Shown here piece by piece: positions 1 through 13,441 of a stretch of DNA of 64,000 nucleotides (position 1 is its first letter; the number at the start of each line of letters is the position of its first letter). The translations under genes and the position numbers were made by a program. Source of the stretch: Nemopilema nomurai (taxonomy: Eukaryota; Cnidaria; Scyphozoa; Rhizostomeae; Rhizostomatidae); contig ML133436.1 in assembly GCA_003864495.1 (NCBI GenBank), positions 3,039,326-3,103,325 of the forward strand, given 5' to 3'. The notes beneath the pieces were generated by a model. It saw only the letters and a list, made by a program, of their open reading frames with translations, did no database searches and had not been told where the DNA came from.

Positions 1-967
1 TTTGAAACATAAGCAACCCGACCCAAAATGTGTTATGCTTAGCTGTTCTGGAGTGTCAATGCTAGCGACTTAGGCCCATTTTGCATCGCGCCATTTTGAA
101 AATCATATACCTATATTTAGATAATGTGATTATCTACACATACAATGTAGACTCTCAAGCCTAATTTTGAATTAAATTGAGACAGAGTCCAGAAAAAATT
201 GACGGCCCAATGGCTGGGTTTATTAGTAATTTTGATTATGAAAAATGAAAAGTGATTGTAAATTTGTTTTGAGTTTGTAATGAGGAGTGTTTGAATTATA
301 AAAATTGCAAGCGGAGGAAAGTTGCAACTTTTCTGGACACTGAATGTAGATATATAATATACTATCCACTTCATATCAAGAGGTTTGCCAGGGAGTATTT
401 CCGATTGCTCAGGACATTCTGTGAATTATTAAAACTGCTCACTAACGAGACAACTCTCGCTCAATGCTCCATCACAATGTGCAGAGGACCTGTTGAATGA
501 CAAGGTAATGCCCACACCTTGATGGCCATCATAGCCTCAACACTGGATAGGGTGTGAAGAGAAAGCACCTCTTGTTTAAGTCTCACTTGGGTTGTTTAAT
601 TTTCTGTACTCACTACAGACTGTCATAAGAAATCCTGTTGTTTATATGACACAATTGGTTTATGTAGAGCACAACCCTATAAGGTACCATTAACCTGAAT
701 GGAGTCCCCTAGTGTCCAAGAAGGATAAAACTTGGGAAACTTATTGCCTGGCAAATTCTTTATTGTTCCAAAAGTTGCCCCTGACTCGATTTTGATATTT
801 GCCTGGTTTTCTGATGAAAAAATGGCAATGGCATTTATACTTTTAGAATATCAGGTTGAGTTCTGTTTTTGAAAGATTTTGAGAAAATTTTTCATTGGTA
901 TGAAAGTCATTAAAATGGAGAATAATTGTTAGCTTTTTATCTGTGGCGTCTTTTTGTAATATTTTAG
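1..967. other. non-coding flank, probably XAB2 intron 1
   Basis: No convincing exon is visible. The first recognised XAB2 exon opens at 968 after a TTTTAG acceptor, and the family has about 20 more N-terminal residues, so the start codon should lie here unseen or left of the window. The stretch is AT-rich with only short random open frames. Positions 3-16 resemble 32,122-32,135 (a 'gaaacataagcaa' word), possibly pieces of the same dispersed repeat. Confidence 0.4.
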
Positions 968-3900
968 GAAGAGGCTGATGTGCCATACGAGGAGGAAATA
1001 TTGCGACATCCATACTCTGTAAAATGCTGGATGAGATATGTAGAACACAAGGCCACCACAGGAGGGAAGAATCAAGCCGTTAATCTCATCTATGAAAGGG
1101 CATTGAAAGAGCTGCCAGGAAGGTAAGCTAAGGCTTTAAGTTGCAACACAATTCTTATTATATAATGTGCCTTACCAAGAGTGCTTTTTGCTGGCAATGC
1201 TTCCCTTGTTGCATCAGAAAAGCTGATAATTTTGAGTATATAGTATGGCAAACGACAGGGCTGATAATGGGGTGGATTTCAAATGTCAATCTCATGTAAT
1301 TCCATGCCAATCTGCAGGTCATATTAGATGGTTAGTGCTTCCTTCTAAAATACAAATGCAAACAGGCCAATAGTTTAAGTAGCATTTCAAGTATGGGTTT
1401 ACAATAAAATCTGCCAAATCTAACGCTTTTTTTACCTCACAGCATGTTATTTTTTTTAGTTACAAACTCTGGTACAACTATTTGAAATTGCGAAGAAGAC
1501 AAGTAAAGGGAAAGTAAGTGTGACATCTACATACATATATATATTTTCTTTTCACTTAACCCTCATTTTTATTCAGCAATTTTTATATTAATGCTCTGTT
1601 CTATAGCTTCAACAAAGCATAAAGTAATAGTACTCAAATATTTATCAATCCTAAAATGTGGTTACCACCATTCAACAAGGTTTTCATTGTTTTTGAAATT
1701 TACAGGCCAGGTTTACATGTCTATTTGACTATTGTAGGTGCATCATAGACCCTGCCTTTGAAGAAGTCAATAATGCATATGAAAGATCGCTCGTTTTCAT
1801 GCACAAGGTTTGTCATGCATTAATTTCCACATTTCTGTGCAATACTGGAACATGTTTCGGCAGAGCAATATCAACTCAGCAGAGGATGCATTAGTATATG
1901 AGGTCTTTAGCCTGAAATGCAACTTCAGTTATTGTGCAACTACAGTCAACACTCATTATTACAAACAATATTGGGAACAAATAACTGCATCCACAATAAT
2001 GGGATGCCCAATGGTGGGATGGGCAAAGGTCACAAAGTTATTGATCCGAAATTTATTAATTTGCATTATTACATTATTTTACTTTTATACTACATTATAT
2101 ATAATTATATGATGCCATATTATATTGTTTTATGCTATATGTATCAACCATTATTCTACTTTCATATTGTGCTCTAATTGCAATTTAAGATGCCAAGAAT
2201 ATGGATTGATTACTGCCAATTTATGGCTGATCAAAGAAAGGTAACAAGAACGAGGCGCCTTCTTGATAGGGCACTGAGAGCTCTCCCAATCACCCAACAC
2301 CACAGAATATGGCCTATATACTTGAAGTTCATTAAGAGCTACAACATGCCCGAAACAGCTGTTCGAATATATCGCAGATATCTTAAGGTAAGTTTGGAAA
2401 CTTGGTGCTTGTGACTCCCAGCCTTTGCCAACATCCATACATTCATTGTCAAGGTATTTCATTGATAATTCATCACTGAAGCAATGTTACTCCGGACCCC
2501 ACCTGTCGTTGGTTCTTGAAAAAGGTTGTAGACTGTGGCAAATGTGAAGTTTGGTTCATGTACATCAATGCTTTTTTCCTGGGAAATTTTGAAATATTTT
2601 GCAATGCAAGAAGATTGCTTAATTCAATGAGCCAGGAGTTTGAGAAAGATTCTTGACAGCTTTGTGGCTTTGTACCAGTTTGTACCTAAGCATGAAACAC
2701 TGATGTGGTAGTTTTAGCCCCACCGTTGGTAAGACCCCCTAAAACATCTTAAGTTTATCAATGCATGTCAGTGGGGTTAATCCCCTCAAATTTTGAATAT
2801 GTAACTATGTTTCAGAAGTTTTATTTTAAGATAGAAGAAACCCAACTTTTGTGAAGCCACGATAAAAATTTCAGGAACGCTATTATGTTTCCGGTTTTGG
2901 CAGAATCAAACAATTCCTTTGACATTTTTACATCAGTTTGCCTCCCCTGCTTCATTCACGTGATGCCTCTGGTTCTTTACGCCCATAAATGTCAGAAGAA
3001 AACATGAACTTAAAAGAGACACAAGAGGCACGTTATAACTATACGCTGCATATGTATGAATGGTTTTTTACATAAGTATGCAGAAATGGTCATTGTATAT
3101 ATTTTTTAGTTGCAGCCAGAAAATGCGGAAGAATATGTTGATTACCTAACTGATATTGGCTGGCTTGACGAAGCAGCTGTCAGACTTGCAGCCATTGTCA
3201 ATGACGTAAGCTACGTGGGATATACCTTTTATGAGATTATATTATAAGATAAGATAAGGCTATACCATCATACATGTACTATATATACCTTGTGTGTTAA
3301 TTGCCGTTTCTATGAAACAAAGGCCTCAGACATTGTGATGAATAGCAGAAAATTTGGTACTTTCTGCGAGATATGAACATCGTAGAGAAAATAGGTTTTT
3401 TACGCTTAGTTATCCAAAGATGGTAGTCGGTCATCAAGGCATTGGTTCCCACATGGTTGTGTTGTTCCATCTTCTAGTTCTGGGTAGAGACAGACTTGCC
3501 CCTTCCCTTGACAGCTATACCCCTTCTCTTGTATGCAGGATTATAAGTAGTTAGAAGGGTACGATGGAATGTTCAAGTCAGCTCAGAGCCGTTTCGTTCT
3601 ATTTACCAAAAATGCGAAAGCAATTATAGTTCCCCTTTTACTTTGGAAAAATGTCACTTGAAGCGTTTAATTAAGGCTCTTGGTGACTTCATGAAATAAG
3701 AGCTCTTTATGTCTTATTTCAGGAGAATTTCATTTCAAAGAAAGGCAAATCCAACCATCAGGTAAGAAAGCTACTTATCAGTATTCTAGTAATATATTAC
3801 AGCACTGACTTTTGACTTTTTAGTAAGCAAGCAGATAGGGCAATATACTTTACAAACTTGTGTAGTTTTGATTTCAGAAAGGATTCATATGAATTAGCCA

Positions 3901-6900
3901 ATGATTGCATACCAGATCTGATATTTCCTGTCGCTTTAACAGATTTTTCTTTTTAAAATTTTGTTGATTTTAGCTGTGGCACGAATTGTGTGAACTAATG
4001 TCAAAAAACCCGGAACAGGTATGAGTTAAATACATTCTATTTGCGTGGTTTTGAAGTATAGAAAGGGCAACCAAAATTAAGAACTGAAGGATGTAAGCAG
4101 TTTTAAGCGTTTAGGAACATGATAATGCCAACTTTTAGGGCCAATTTAAGTTCTATTGAGGCGGAGATTTGCTACGTCACTCAGTAGAGACACGTGCAAC
4201 TGTTCCATACTGTAGAATCCATTGCTCCCACGTACCTCTACCCACTGACCATGCATACTGTTTGAATAAACAGTAGTTCCCCTCAGCAACCTGAGTTATG
4301 TTGTATATCTGACCTGATTCTCTGAAGGTGAAAAGCTTGAAGGTTGGCCAGATCATTCACGGTGGTCTTCGCCGATTTACGGACGGCCTAGGCCAACTAT
4401 GGTGCTCCTTAGCAGATTACTACATCCGAGCTGGCGATTTCGAGAAGACACGGGATGTTTACGAAGAAGCCATCCAAACGGTCATGACTGTCAGGGATTT
4501 CGGCCAGGTAAGACGAGGCTTCCTAACAGGTGTTAGCTGTTATAACACAATGCATTCGTTACTAGTCGTTGCAACACAAGCGTATTACTTTCAGATTCCT
4601 ACCTGGTATCAGTTTAGAAATGCTTAAGATCTATGCAACTTGAGCATGGCCTGTCTTTTTTTAAAAGGGCCAGGCTTGGATCAATGCAGAATTTTAGTAG
4701 AATTCAACTTATGTAAATGCTATTTATTTCATCACTTGGAGATGTCTTTTTTCCGGAAAATTGAACTCAAGATTGAAGCTTGATATTTTAGGTTTTTGAT
4801 GCCTATGCTCAATTTGAAGAGGGCATCATCAACTCAAAGATGGAAAGCTCTAACGAGGCAACAATGACCGAAGAAGGTTTGTCTCATTTAACGCACTATG
4901 TTGTCTGTGGCCAGTATTTTGGAACCTGTTGGTCATGTCGTCGGAAACTAACTAAAAGGGATTTTCTGTAATCCATTCAAGTCACTAAGTAATGCTGTAA
5001 AACTTGCTGCATATTATGCTCATAGCCTGACAACTTCACCCTATCAAATGAATGTTTGGGCATTTTTATTGCGTAAGCCATAGTTAATATCCTGGTAGGA
5101 TGGGTAAAATATAAATTCATTCTAAAAAATAAGAATTTGTAGTGATTTGCTAATTTATATCCAGTTCATATCTAAATATTCACTCAATTTTTTCTACATA
5201 TTGTTTCAATGGCATTGCAGCTTGTTATTGTGAAAAGAGAAAAATTATTGATCAAGTTTCAAAGCAAGCTACGTCTATCCTAGCGATTCTTTACGATGGC
5301 ACGTTCTTAGGTATTTAATGTGCGGCACGATAGGCCTATCTGATGGTCATGCTTTGATTCAACGTAATTACCTATCTCACTCAAATTTCAGATGAGATTG
5401 ACCTCGAGCTTCGACTAGCAAGATTTGAAATTCTGATGGACAGAAGGCCACTATTGCTGAATAGGTATTTTTTGTTCAACTAATTGTTTTGATAAAAGGA
5501 TGTTTATGATGATTAATGGAGAATGAGCTCGCCCGTAGGTAGTCAAACGATTGATGCATGCCTGTGTACGTTTCTTTTTCTGAAGCCCCTCTTCTTCGTA
5601 ATTAGTAAATTTAGTTTTAACAAATGCAGTCGTATTTTTGCATCAGCAATGCCTGCCTATATTTAATTAGTGTAATGCACCATTCCGCAGTGTCTTGTTG
5701 CGCCAAAACCCCCATAATGTCCATGAATGGCACAAGCGTGTTGCTCTTTACGAAGACAAAGTTGACGAAATCATCCACACTTACACGGAAGCTGTGAAGA
5801 CGGTCGATCCGAAACAGGCAATCGGGAAGCCGCATACCCTTTGGGTGGAATTCGCCAAGTTCTATGAAAGCCATGACCAGATTGATGAAGCGCGTGTCAT
5901 ATTCGAGAAAGCGGTCAAAGTTGAATACAGAACAGTTGACGATCTTGCTTCAGTCTGGTGCGAGTACGCAGAAATGGAAATCAGGAAAGAGTAAGTGTCT
6001 GTTTTGCGTGCCACAAATCGTACAATATTTAGCACAAGTATCCTTTTTAACAACGCGACCTTGTAGATCTCAATCGTTTGAAGGATAGTGCCTTACTACC
6101 GCACAAGGGAAAACGATGGTTGATTGTAGGGCATTTACATCCAAGCATCTGAAGTTGTTGCATTTCGTTTCCTGAAACGCCGCATCGTAAGAAAATAGTC
6201 CTGCCCTATTTGCCTAAAACTCTTGGAGATACCTTCGAGGATATCAACGTGAGATTCTCTTCTTCCATAGAATCTACGAAAAGGCCCTGAGGTTGATGAG
6301 GCGGGCTACTGCAATTCCCTCGAAGAAAGCTGGTATAAACTACCACGATGAGGTAAGCTTTCATGCCCTTCATACGGACTGCTGTTTTCTGTCTGATTGC
6401 TTATTGTTTTGATATTAACAGCTTTGCTGCTCTTCATTCCAGGACAATTTCGCGCTACTTACTTGTGTTGTGCTTGTTTAGAACATTTCCTATACAAAAT
6501 TAGCTATTTGCGTATTCATTGCGTATTCATTTCATGAAAGTATTATCCTCCAAGATTACCGCATTTCATTAACCTTGAAAATTGTGGCATTAAGGCTGTT
6601 GTGTTACGAATAGATCAATAAGGGATTTCCTAGCTCCAAACGGTGTATCTTTAAAGTAAAAAGGCTATACTTCAAATCATGGAACTCATCAAATGCCTCC
6701 TGTTTCCAGCACCTCAGGAAACTGTTGACGCAATCGCTTTCATGCAGAATGTTGATTCGACTAGCATTCTGTTCTTCAGAAAAGTAGCCAATGTGACTGA
6801 TTTCTTCTGAGATTCAGAGTTTTCCTTCAGTTGTTCTCTTTTGTACCTTCTTTCAGAGGGAAAAAGTGCAGGATCGTGTTCACAAGTCACTGAAGCTTTG

Positions 6901-9900
6901 GTCAATGTACGCTGATTTGGAGGAAAGTCTAGGCACATTTCAGGTATGGCTGACCCCTCATTCTCCATTTGTCCAAAATACTAGCAATGCCTTAGTGCTA
7001 TCTGAATTGACATTTCCCTGAATTGACCTTAGTCATATTTTCTTAATTACAACCTCAGTTAGTTTAAGGTCGCATTTGCATGTTCGAATTTCCTCTCAAC
7101 TCCAAATCATCGCCATTCTTTGTAAGTGAAACTCGGGGTACCTTGATTAGGTGCAGGATCGTTGTCCTTCCTAACGAGGGCCTTGGCTTTCAGAGGTTGC
7201 AAATTAAGGCAGGCTTTGTTGAGACAGAAGCTAAGGTATGCTGTCGCCAGAAGTCGTAGGGAAGAAACTGTATAATACATTACCTGTGAATTTGTTTGCT
7301 ATTGTAGATCATTTTTGTCAGTTTGTTGTTCCTGAACTTTTTCCCTTACGTTATCAAACCTAGTCGACGAAAGCAGTCTACAATCGAGTCATTGATTTGC
7401 GGATCGCAAACCCTCAGATCATCTTGAACTACGCTGCCTTCCTTGAAGAACACAATTACTTCGAAGAGTCATTCAAGGTAGAGTGTTTCCCCACGTCTGT
7501 AGCTTTTAAAGCCAGCCACATTTTACATTTTGAATCAAACGGATTTGTTATTTGATCATCCAAGTTAATGCTAATTATTTTTGTAATTGATATGGACGTG
7601 GCACTTTGCAATATAACGCGAAAAGGGCCTAAAATATCATAAAGGCAAAAGCATTAATGTTCCTCGACACTTACTCTCGTTAAACGTGGTGTATAGTAGC
7701 GCCTATTATTTGTTTGCATTTTGAAGATCGTTTCTTGACTTGCCTCGCCGTAAGCATTGTTTATTTCCGTCATATAAGCCATCTAAGTCGCTTCTTATTT
7801 TTCATCATTGTAGGCATTTGAACGTGGCATCGCTTTATTCAAGTGGCCCCATGTTAATGACATATGGAACACTTACCTCACCAAGTTTTCTCAGCGTTAC
7901 GTGAGTTCTTTTTCCTGGTCAATTGCGTAGATCTCAGCAGTACTTTTTCATGTCTCTTGCCTTTGCAGCTATTTCCTTTATATTTGAGGATCACAATTGA
8001 TTTTTGTTGACTACGGATAGCTTTTTAGTCCCCTCACGAATTATATTTATTTTCACTTTTCAAGATATTGAGGAGAGCCGTCCTTTGAAAGAGGATTTTC
8101 GTGAAAATTGATTAGTAAAAATAACATTTCTTGGCCAGTCACAGGTGCCTTACCACATAATTTTGGTTACTGTTGTGAAAATGAAAGTCGAAGAGGGAAA
8201 AGATTTCTGATACAAAGTGGACCCATTTCACCAGGAAGTAATCTTAGAATCATTATATTGTTAGAAACTTTTCTTCATTTCATACTGACGCCACTGTATC
8301 ACTGATATTGACTAGTTTGATTATTGTGCTCGTCTTTTTGTCATTCAAGGGTGGCACAAAGTTAGAAAGAGCGCGTGACCTGTTCGAACAGTGCTTGGAG
8401 AATTGCCCTCCGAAGAATGCCAAACCGTTCTTTCTTATGTATGCCAAGCTGGAAGAGGATCACGGTCTTGCCAGACACGCAATGGCAGTGTACGACCGAG
8501 CCTCGAAGTCACTTCCGCCTAATGAGCAATACGAGGTTATACGTCTATGATTTCCTGAAGCTGTTTTATTTTTCTGGTGGAGAATTTGAGGCTGTCTGTG
8601 TTTTCAGTATTTCTATACCTTTCTCTGGAGCGGAAAATCTTTTCAAACAGAAAAAGTTTATGTGCAGAAGATACATTGGTGATCTTTCATTTTAGTAGGA
8701 TTTGATATGTATTTTGACTCAATTGTCTTTGTTGCGAATTTCAACACAATATCATTGGCGTGGGCGATGCCATTGTATTTGCGCTTAGTTTGAGAAGAGA
8801 CCTGGCTTTGATCATAGTTAAAACTATAGCTGTTTGTAAGTATTTAATATGTTCTTAAAACTGTGGTTATATTTTTCAGATTTTCAACATCTATATAAAA
8901 AGAGCCGCGGAAATATTTGGGATTACGCATACTAGAGGGATCTACGAAAAGGCGATCGAAGCACTTCCTAATGAATTTGCTCGGTATGTAATTATATTCC
9001 AATTGGATGGCTTCGCAGCATAGAGCAATTGTTTTCAATTTTGATTTGGTGCTGTTTAAGCATATAGGTTATCAGCTGTTGCCTTCAATTTGGGACAGAG
9101 CCTTTTTTTACCAAAATGCCCATGTGGCTGCTCCTTATAACCTGGCATGGCTTGATAAGGTATGGATGCCTGAAGCGAGATTTGTTGCGAAGTATATTTT
9201 GAATCAAGTTATTTTATGATATGGTTATGCACCTAGTCATTGGGTAGTCGAGTTTATATGCAGCAGTTGAAGTCGTTAAACCCATATTCACCCCCAAAGT
9301 TCCTGCTCAAAATCGATGCTATTTTTATGACAGTAAAGCCGCAGCATTGAATTCACTTTAATTTTTTTCACCAAATCATTTTATACCTAATTCAATACAT
9401 GCAAAAATGACAGGCAAGCTTGTGAAATTTTTCAATTTAGAGTCAATGAGGTTTGAAACAGTTTTTGTTGAGCAAAACAATTTGCTTCTTTTGACTGGGA
9501 TTAAAGGGGTTTATTTTTCTGGTTTTATAGAGAAATCTGTATACGATACGCGGACCTAGAGAAGAAGCTCGGAGAAATAGACAGAGCCCGCGCGATCTAC
9601 AGCTTTTCTTCACAAATGTGCGATCCAAGGGTAATTATTTCAGACTTAGTTGCAATTTACCGACTGCAGTTCCTTGCCAATCTGAACGGTGCTTTTCTTG
9701 TTCGCGTCTCGTGCATTTCTTTACCGCCTTGTCCGGATTTTGACAGACGATCTGAAAGTTTCCCTGTAAATTTTTTGCATAATTTATTATGTATAAACGA
9801 GTTTGTGTTGAAACGCTTTTTTTGAAGATCTTTAGTTTTTTGCATGCTAAACTGCACAGTTACGAACGAAGTTTATAAATGTGATTGTTTTTGTTGGTGT

Positions 9901-12265
9901 TCAGACCACCGAAAATTTCTGGAAAACATGGCACGATTTTGAGGTGAGACACGGAAACGAGGACACATTCAGAGAGATGTTGAGGATCAAACGGACAGTG
10001 CAAGCACAGTATAACACTCAGGTAGCCGTTGGTATTTGCAGACATATGCTTTAATGTTTAAAACTTGTGTGAATACTTTAAAAGGTTTAGGTAATTTTCA
10101 TTCGTCACTGCAACCCTTGACGGACCCTCAGATTTTCTTTTGTACGGTCGATGAAGAGGTTCGATATGAGCAAAGCCTTAAGTTTAGGCCCTGGTTTTCG
10201 AAAGTGTCTCTCCAGAAAATCTTCTAGTGCCATATCACATTTAGGTTTATATCTCAACTAGGGTGGAAAATTTTGAAGTTTTCATGATCGAAATGTAGAT
10301 AGTGTTATCAAGAAAAGTAGTTATATAATATTATCATTGTTTGCTGACTAAATTTTACAAATATTTGTAATCTTCAATTCAGTTCAGAATTAACAAGCAT
10401 TTCTTGTTGCATTCAAGGTCAACTTTATGTCAGCTCAACTTTTAGTGGCTCAGAAGGCTGCTGCAGGTATTTTCGAATTTTATACTGCAATTTTCCTACT
10501 TACTGAACTATTTTAGGGCATTGAAAGATGGACTTTGCAAACAGTCGAGCTGTGTACCTCCTTGTAATTAGTACCGTCCAGGCCCGATAATCGCCATAAT
10601 TATGGTTTGAGCTATAAATGTTTACCTTTCGATGTATGTTGCCAAACAAAAGATCTTGTTCAGAGTTTCTTCGTGTACAAAAAGTGCTTAAAAATGTATC
10701 CACCTTCTCAATAAACGTTTCTTTTTACATTGCTGTCTGTAAAGGTTTGTTTGCTGACTATTTTGAGACGCTGATTGCGTTTATTTTCAAGATGAAGAAT
10801 CGACCAATGATATGGAGAAACTTGAAGCCAATGTGGAGGCTCTTGCAGAAGAGGCAAGAAAGGACAAGCCGTCGGCTGCTGCCAATCAAAAGGGCGTCCT
10901 GTTTGTCAGGTGGGCCTTACGTCATCTCATCTTAGGTCACCGTTCTCTTTACCTCTTGTAGTGAATGTGTCCTCTTCTTTTCATCTCTCCTTCATTTCTT
11001 TTTGTACAACTCCTCAGAAAGATAACTTTTATGTAAATAACGTTTGATCTGTTACAAAAGTATTTATGTCGAGTAAAAAAAATGTTGACAGTTTACAAGC
11101 TAGTCTTTCTTTTACTTCCGTGTTTTTTAATTTTCCGTCTTTCTGCATTTTTTGAGCTGTATTATTAAAATGATTTATAACTTTCCTTAATTTGTAATAA
11201 AGTTGTAAGAACATATTGATAATCAGCTGATTCTTTTACGAAACCACCTGACGCCTGAGTGCATAAAGAAAAGCGTAGAGTTTTAAATTCCTCTTTTTAT
11301 ATAAAGAGGTGAGACGACACAACCAACTGAATTAGAGGATGTTTCCAAATCAGTCAACCCAGAGGAAATTAACTTAGAGGACGATGATGATGATAACAGT
11401 AGTGAGGAGGAGAACGAGAAAGACGGTAGGATACTCCTATCTCTCAGGCGAATTTTAATTCCCAATTACATCTTTCCATTTTACGAAGTATTTTGTTCAT
11501 TTGGAAAAGCAAAGCCAGAACCAATTCTAAATGTGAAAGGCTGTCGGATTTCTTCGTTGCTTTGCTCATAATTCTAATCCAGTAGCTTCTACAATTTTCT
11601 CTGTACGCGTTCTTTTTCTATTGTTCAAAACTGACAACCTGTTTTTTTTGTCTTTTTTCTTGTTGGGCTTATCATAACCACAGTGTGTTTTTCCGTGCTG
11701 TTTTTTCTCTTTTCATAATATTGATAATAATAAATAATAAAGGCATTTATATTGCGCCATTTATCCACGCGGCTCAGAGGTGTTCCTTGCATGAAATAGA
11801 ATGTTTCCTCCTCTCCTCATATTTATTGTTCTCATTTGATTTAGACATCGAGTTGGAACAAAAGCAAGTCCCAGATGAGGTAAGAAACGATTTCATTTGG
11901 CAATGGAAGATTCGTTGTTTGTTTTACTTTGTCTCTAACTACTCCGTAGAATTCCTACGTAGCAAGCACAGAGGTCGATAAGTATCTAAGTGGAATATAC
12001 TTACACACTTTACCAGGCAGAGTCATTCGCTGCAGTGTTGATTTTTTCGTATTCAAATCCTTGATGTATTGTGTTGTAAATGTTAGTTTTGTCTTTGCTT
12101 CCGTCAACTTGATCCTTGGATCATCGAGGATTTTTTGTTGATCAATAATAATTATTGATATGAATACTTCTCGTGATCAACGTTTTGCTACAATATCGTC
12201 TATTTGTTTTGTTTTTGATCCATAGAATTTTATCGTTTTAGGTGTATGGTGGTCTCAGACGATAA
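968..12265 (+). CDS. XAB2: pre-mRNA splicing factor SYF1 / XAB2 (HAT-repeat protein), first exon not found
   Basis: Scaffold of the NineTeen/Prp19-associated spliceosome complex; the human protein also acts in transcription-coupled repair. Exons read from splice sites: 968-1122, 1460-1513, 1738-1807, 2190-2387, 3110-3205, 3723-3761, 3974-4018, 4328-4507, 4792-4876, 5392-5464, 5691-5990, 6271-6352, 6857-6943, 7364-7477, 7814-7900, 8350-8535, 8880-8983, 9531-9630, 9905-10021, 10418-10466, 10792-10909, 11307-11425, 11845-11879, 12242-12265. All phases agree, giving 2,517 nt (838 residues); human XAB2 is about 855. HAT (half-TPR) repeats run throughout. Diagnostic stretches are [18 protein letters not shown] (exon 4), [17 protein letters not shown] (exon 8), [17 protein letters not shown] (exon 11) and [17 protein letters not shown] (exon 16). 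An acidic segment (exon 22) precedes the short C-terminus QVPDEVYGGLRR, matching the human QVPAAVFGSLKED end. Confidence 0.95.
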
Positions 12266-13441
12266 TTCAGGATTTTTTTATCAGTTATCAGACAATTAGA
12301 AGTCTATAATTTCAAATAGCTTGAATTTATCCAAACAAGATCTTTTTGTTGTAAGTGACTGTTAATTTCGGTTTCAAGAACCCCTTTTGCCCAGATAATA
12401 TGTAGCGAGGACACAGATGATGAAGCATATTATTTTCTGCAGGGTCATGCCAATGAAACTATGTAACTGGTGTAGTCTTCTAACACGAAGCGTATCTTAA
12501 TTTCGTGAAAGCAGCTTTAGGGAAAGTTCTATTTTCCATCCACGCGTTTTTTAATTTGTTTCTGTTTTCAACTCTCAATCTGCTACATCGCATTTTTTAA
12601 ATCGATAGTTCACCTAAACTTCAAGGAATTTTTTTAATATAGCGATGGTTGAATTCATCAAAATCACTAATGCTATGGCCTTAGAAAAGGTGTCATTTTT
12701 GGAACAGAATTTTTTATTAGAAAAACAAGACACAGACAAAGAAAATCAAATTTGAAGCCAATTTATAGTGGTTACGCTAGTCTATAATGTGTTTTTAGAA
12801 GTTATGATGTTTGAATAAAGCGATGGTCGAATTCATCAAAATCACTAAGGTTATAGCCTTAGAAAAAGTGGCACTTTTGGACATTAAATTTTAGTCGAAA
12901 AATGAGACGCAGTAAAAGAGCATGAAAAGAAGAGTATTTTGATAATGGTTATGTCAATCATGTCCATCAAGAGTTTGGAAGCCTTTATTCAGTAAGAACA
13001 CTTCATAGTTGTCAAATTTTCCAAACGCGTAATTTTAACAAACATTTTCTTGAAATAATAGAAATTACTAACATATTTAAGTGCTCTTTAGGACCAATAT
13101 CTTCGCAGCAATTTCTTTGGCAAATGGTCTTCACATGAAGTAATAAAATGACAGAAAACCTGGGGCGGAAGGCACACTGAGAATACATTGAGCATACTGG
13201 ATAAAATTATTTCTATTTCATCGAAACAATTACAAATCTGTGTAACAGTGCTGGCTATTTCTATGAAACTTGTCACAAGTTAACGTGAAACCTAAATAAT
13301 CCATTAAAGCACCTGCTATTCCGAAAACATTCGAACACAATCGATAACAATATAGACATTTGCTCTTCAAATAGAGTTGGTTATTATATAGCTACATAAA
13401 TATAGGAAATCTGTAGAGACGAGTTCTCTGAAGACTTCAAG
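12266..13441. other. convergent 3' region between XAB2 and ATF6
   Basis: About 1.2 kb between two stop codons on opposite strands, so it must hold both 3' UTRs and polyadenylation sites. It is AT-rich with no supportable exon. It contains a diverged tandem duplication, listed separately. Confidence 0.6.
12642..12990. repeat. diverged tandem duplication, period about 178 bp
   Basis: The block beginning GCGATGGTTGAATTCATC at 12,642 recurs at 12,820 with few changes (gcgatggtcgaattcatc), followed in both by 'aaaatcactaa..', 'ta(t/a)(g)gccttagaaaa' and 'gtg(t/g)ca(t/c)tttt.gga'. Similarity fades after about 12,960. It lies between the XAB2 and ATF6 stop codons. Confidence 0.7.
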
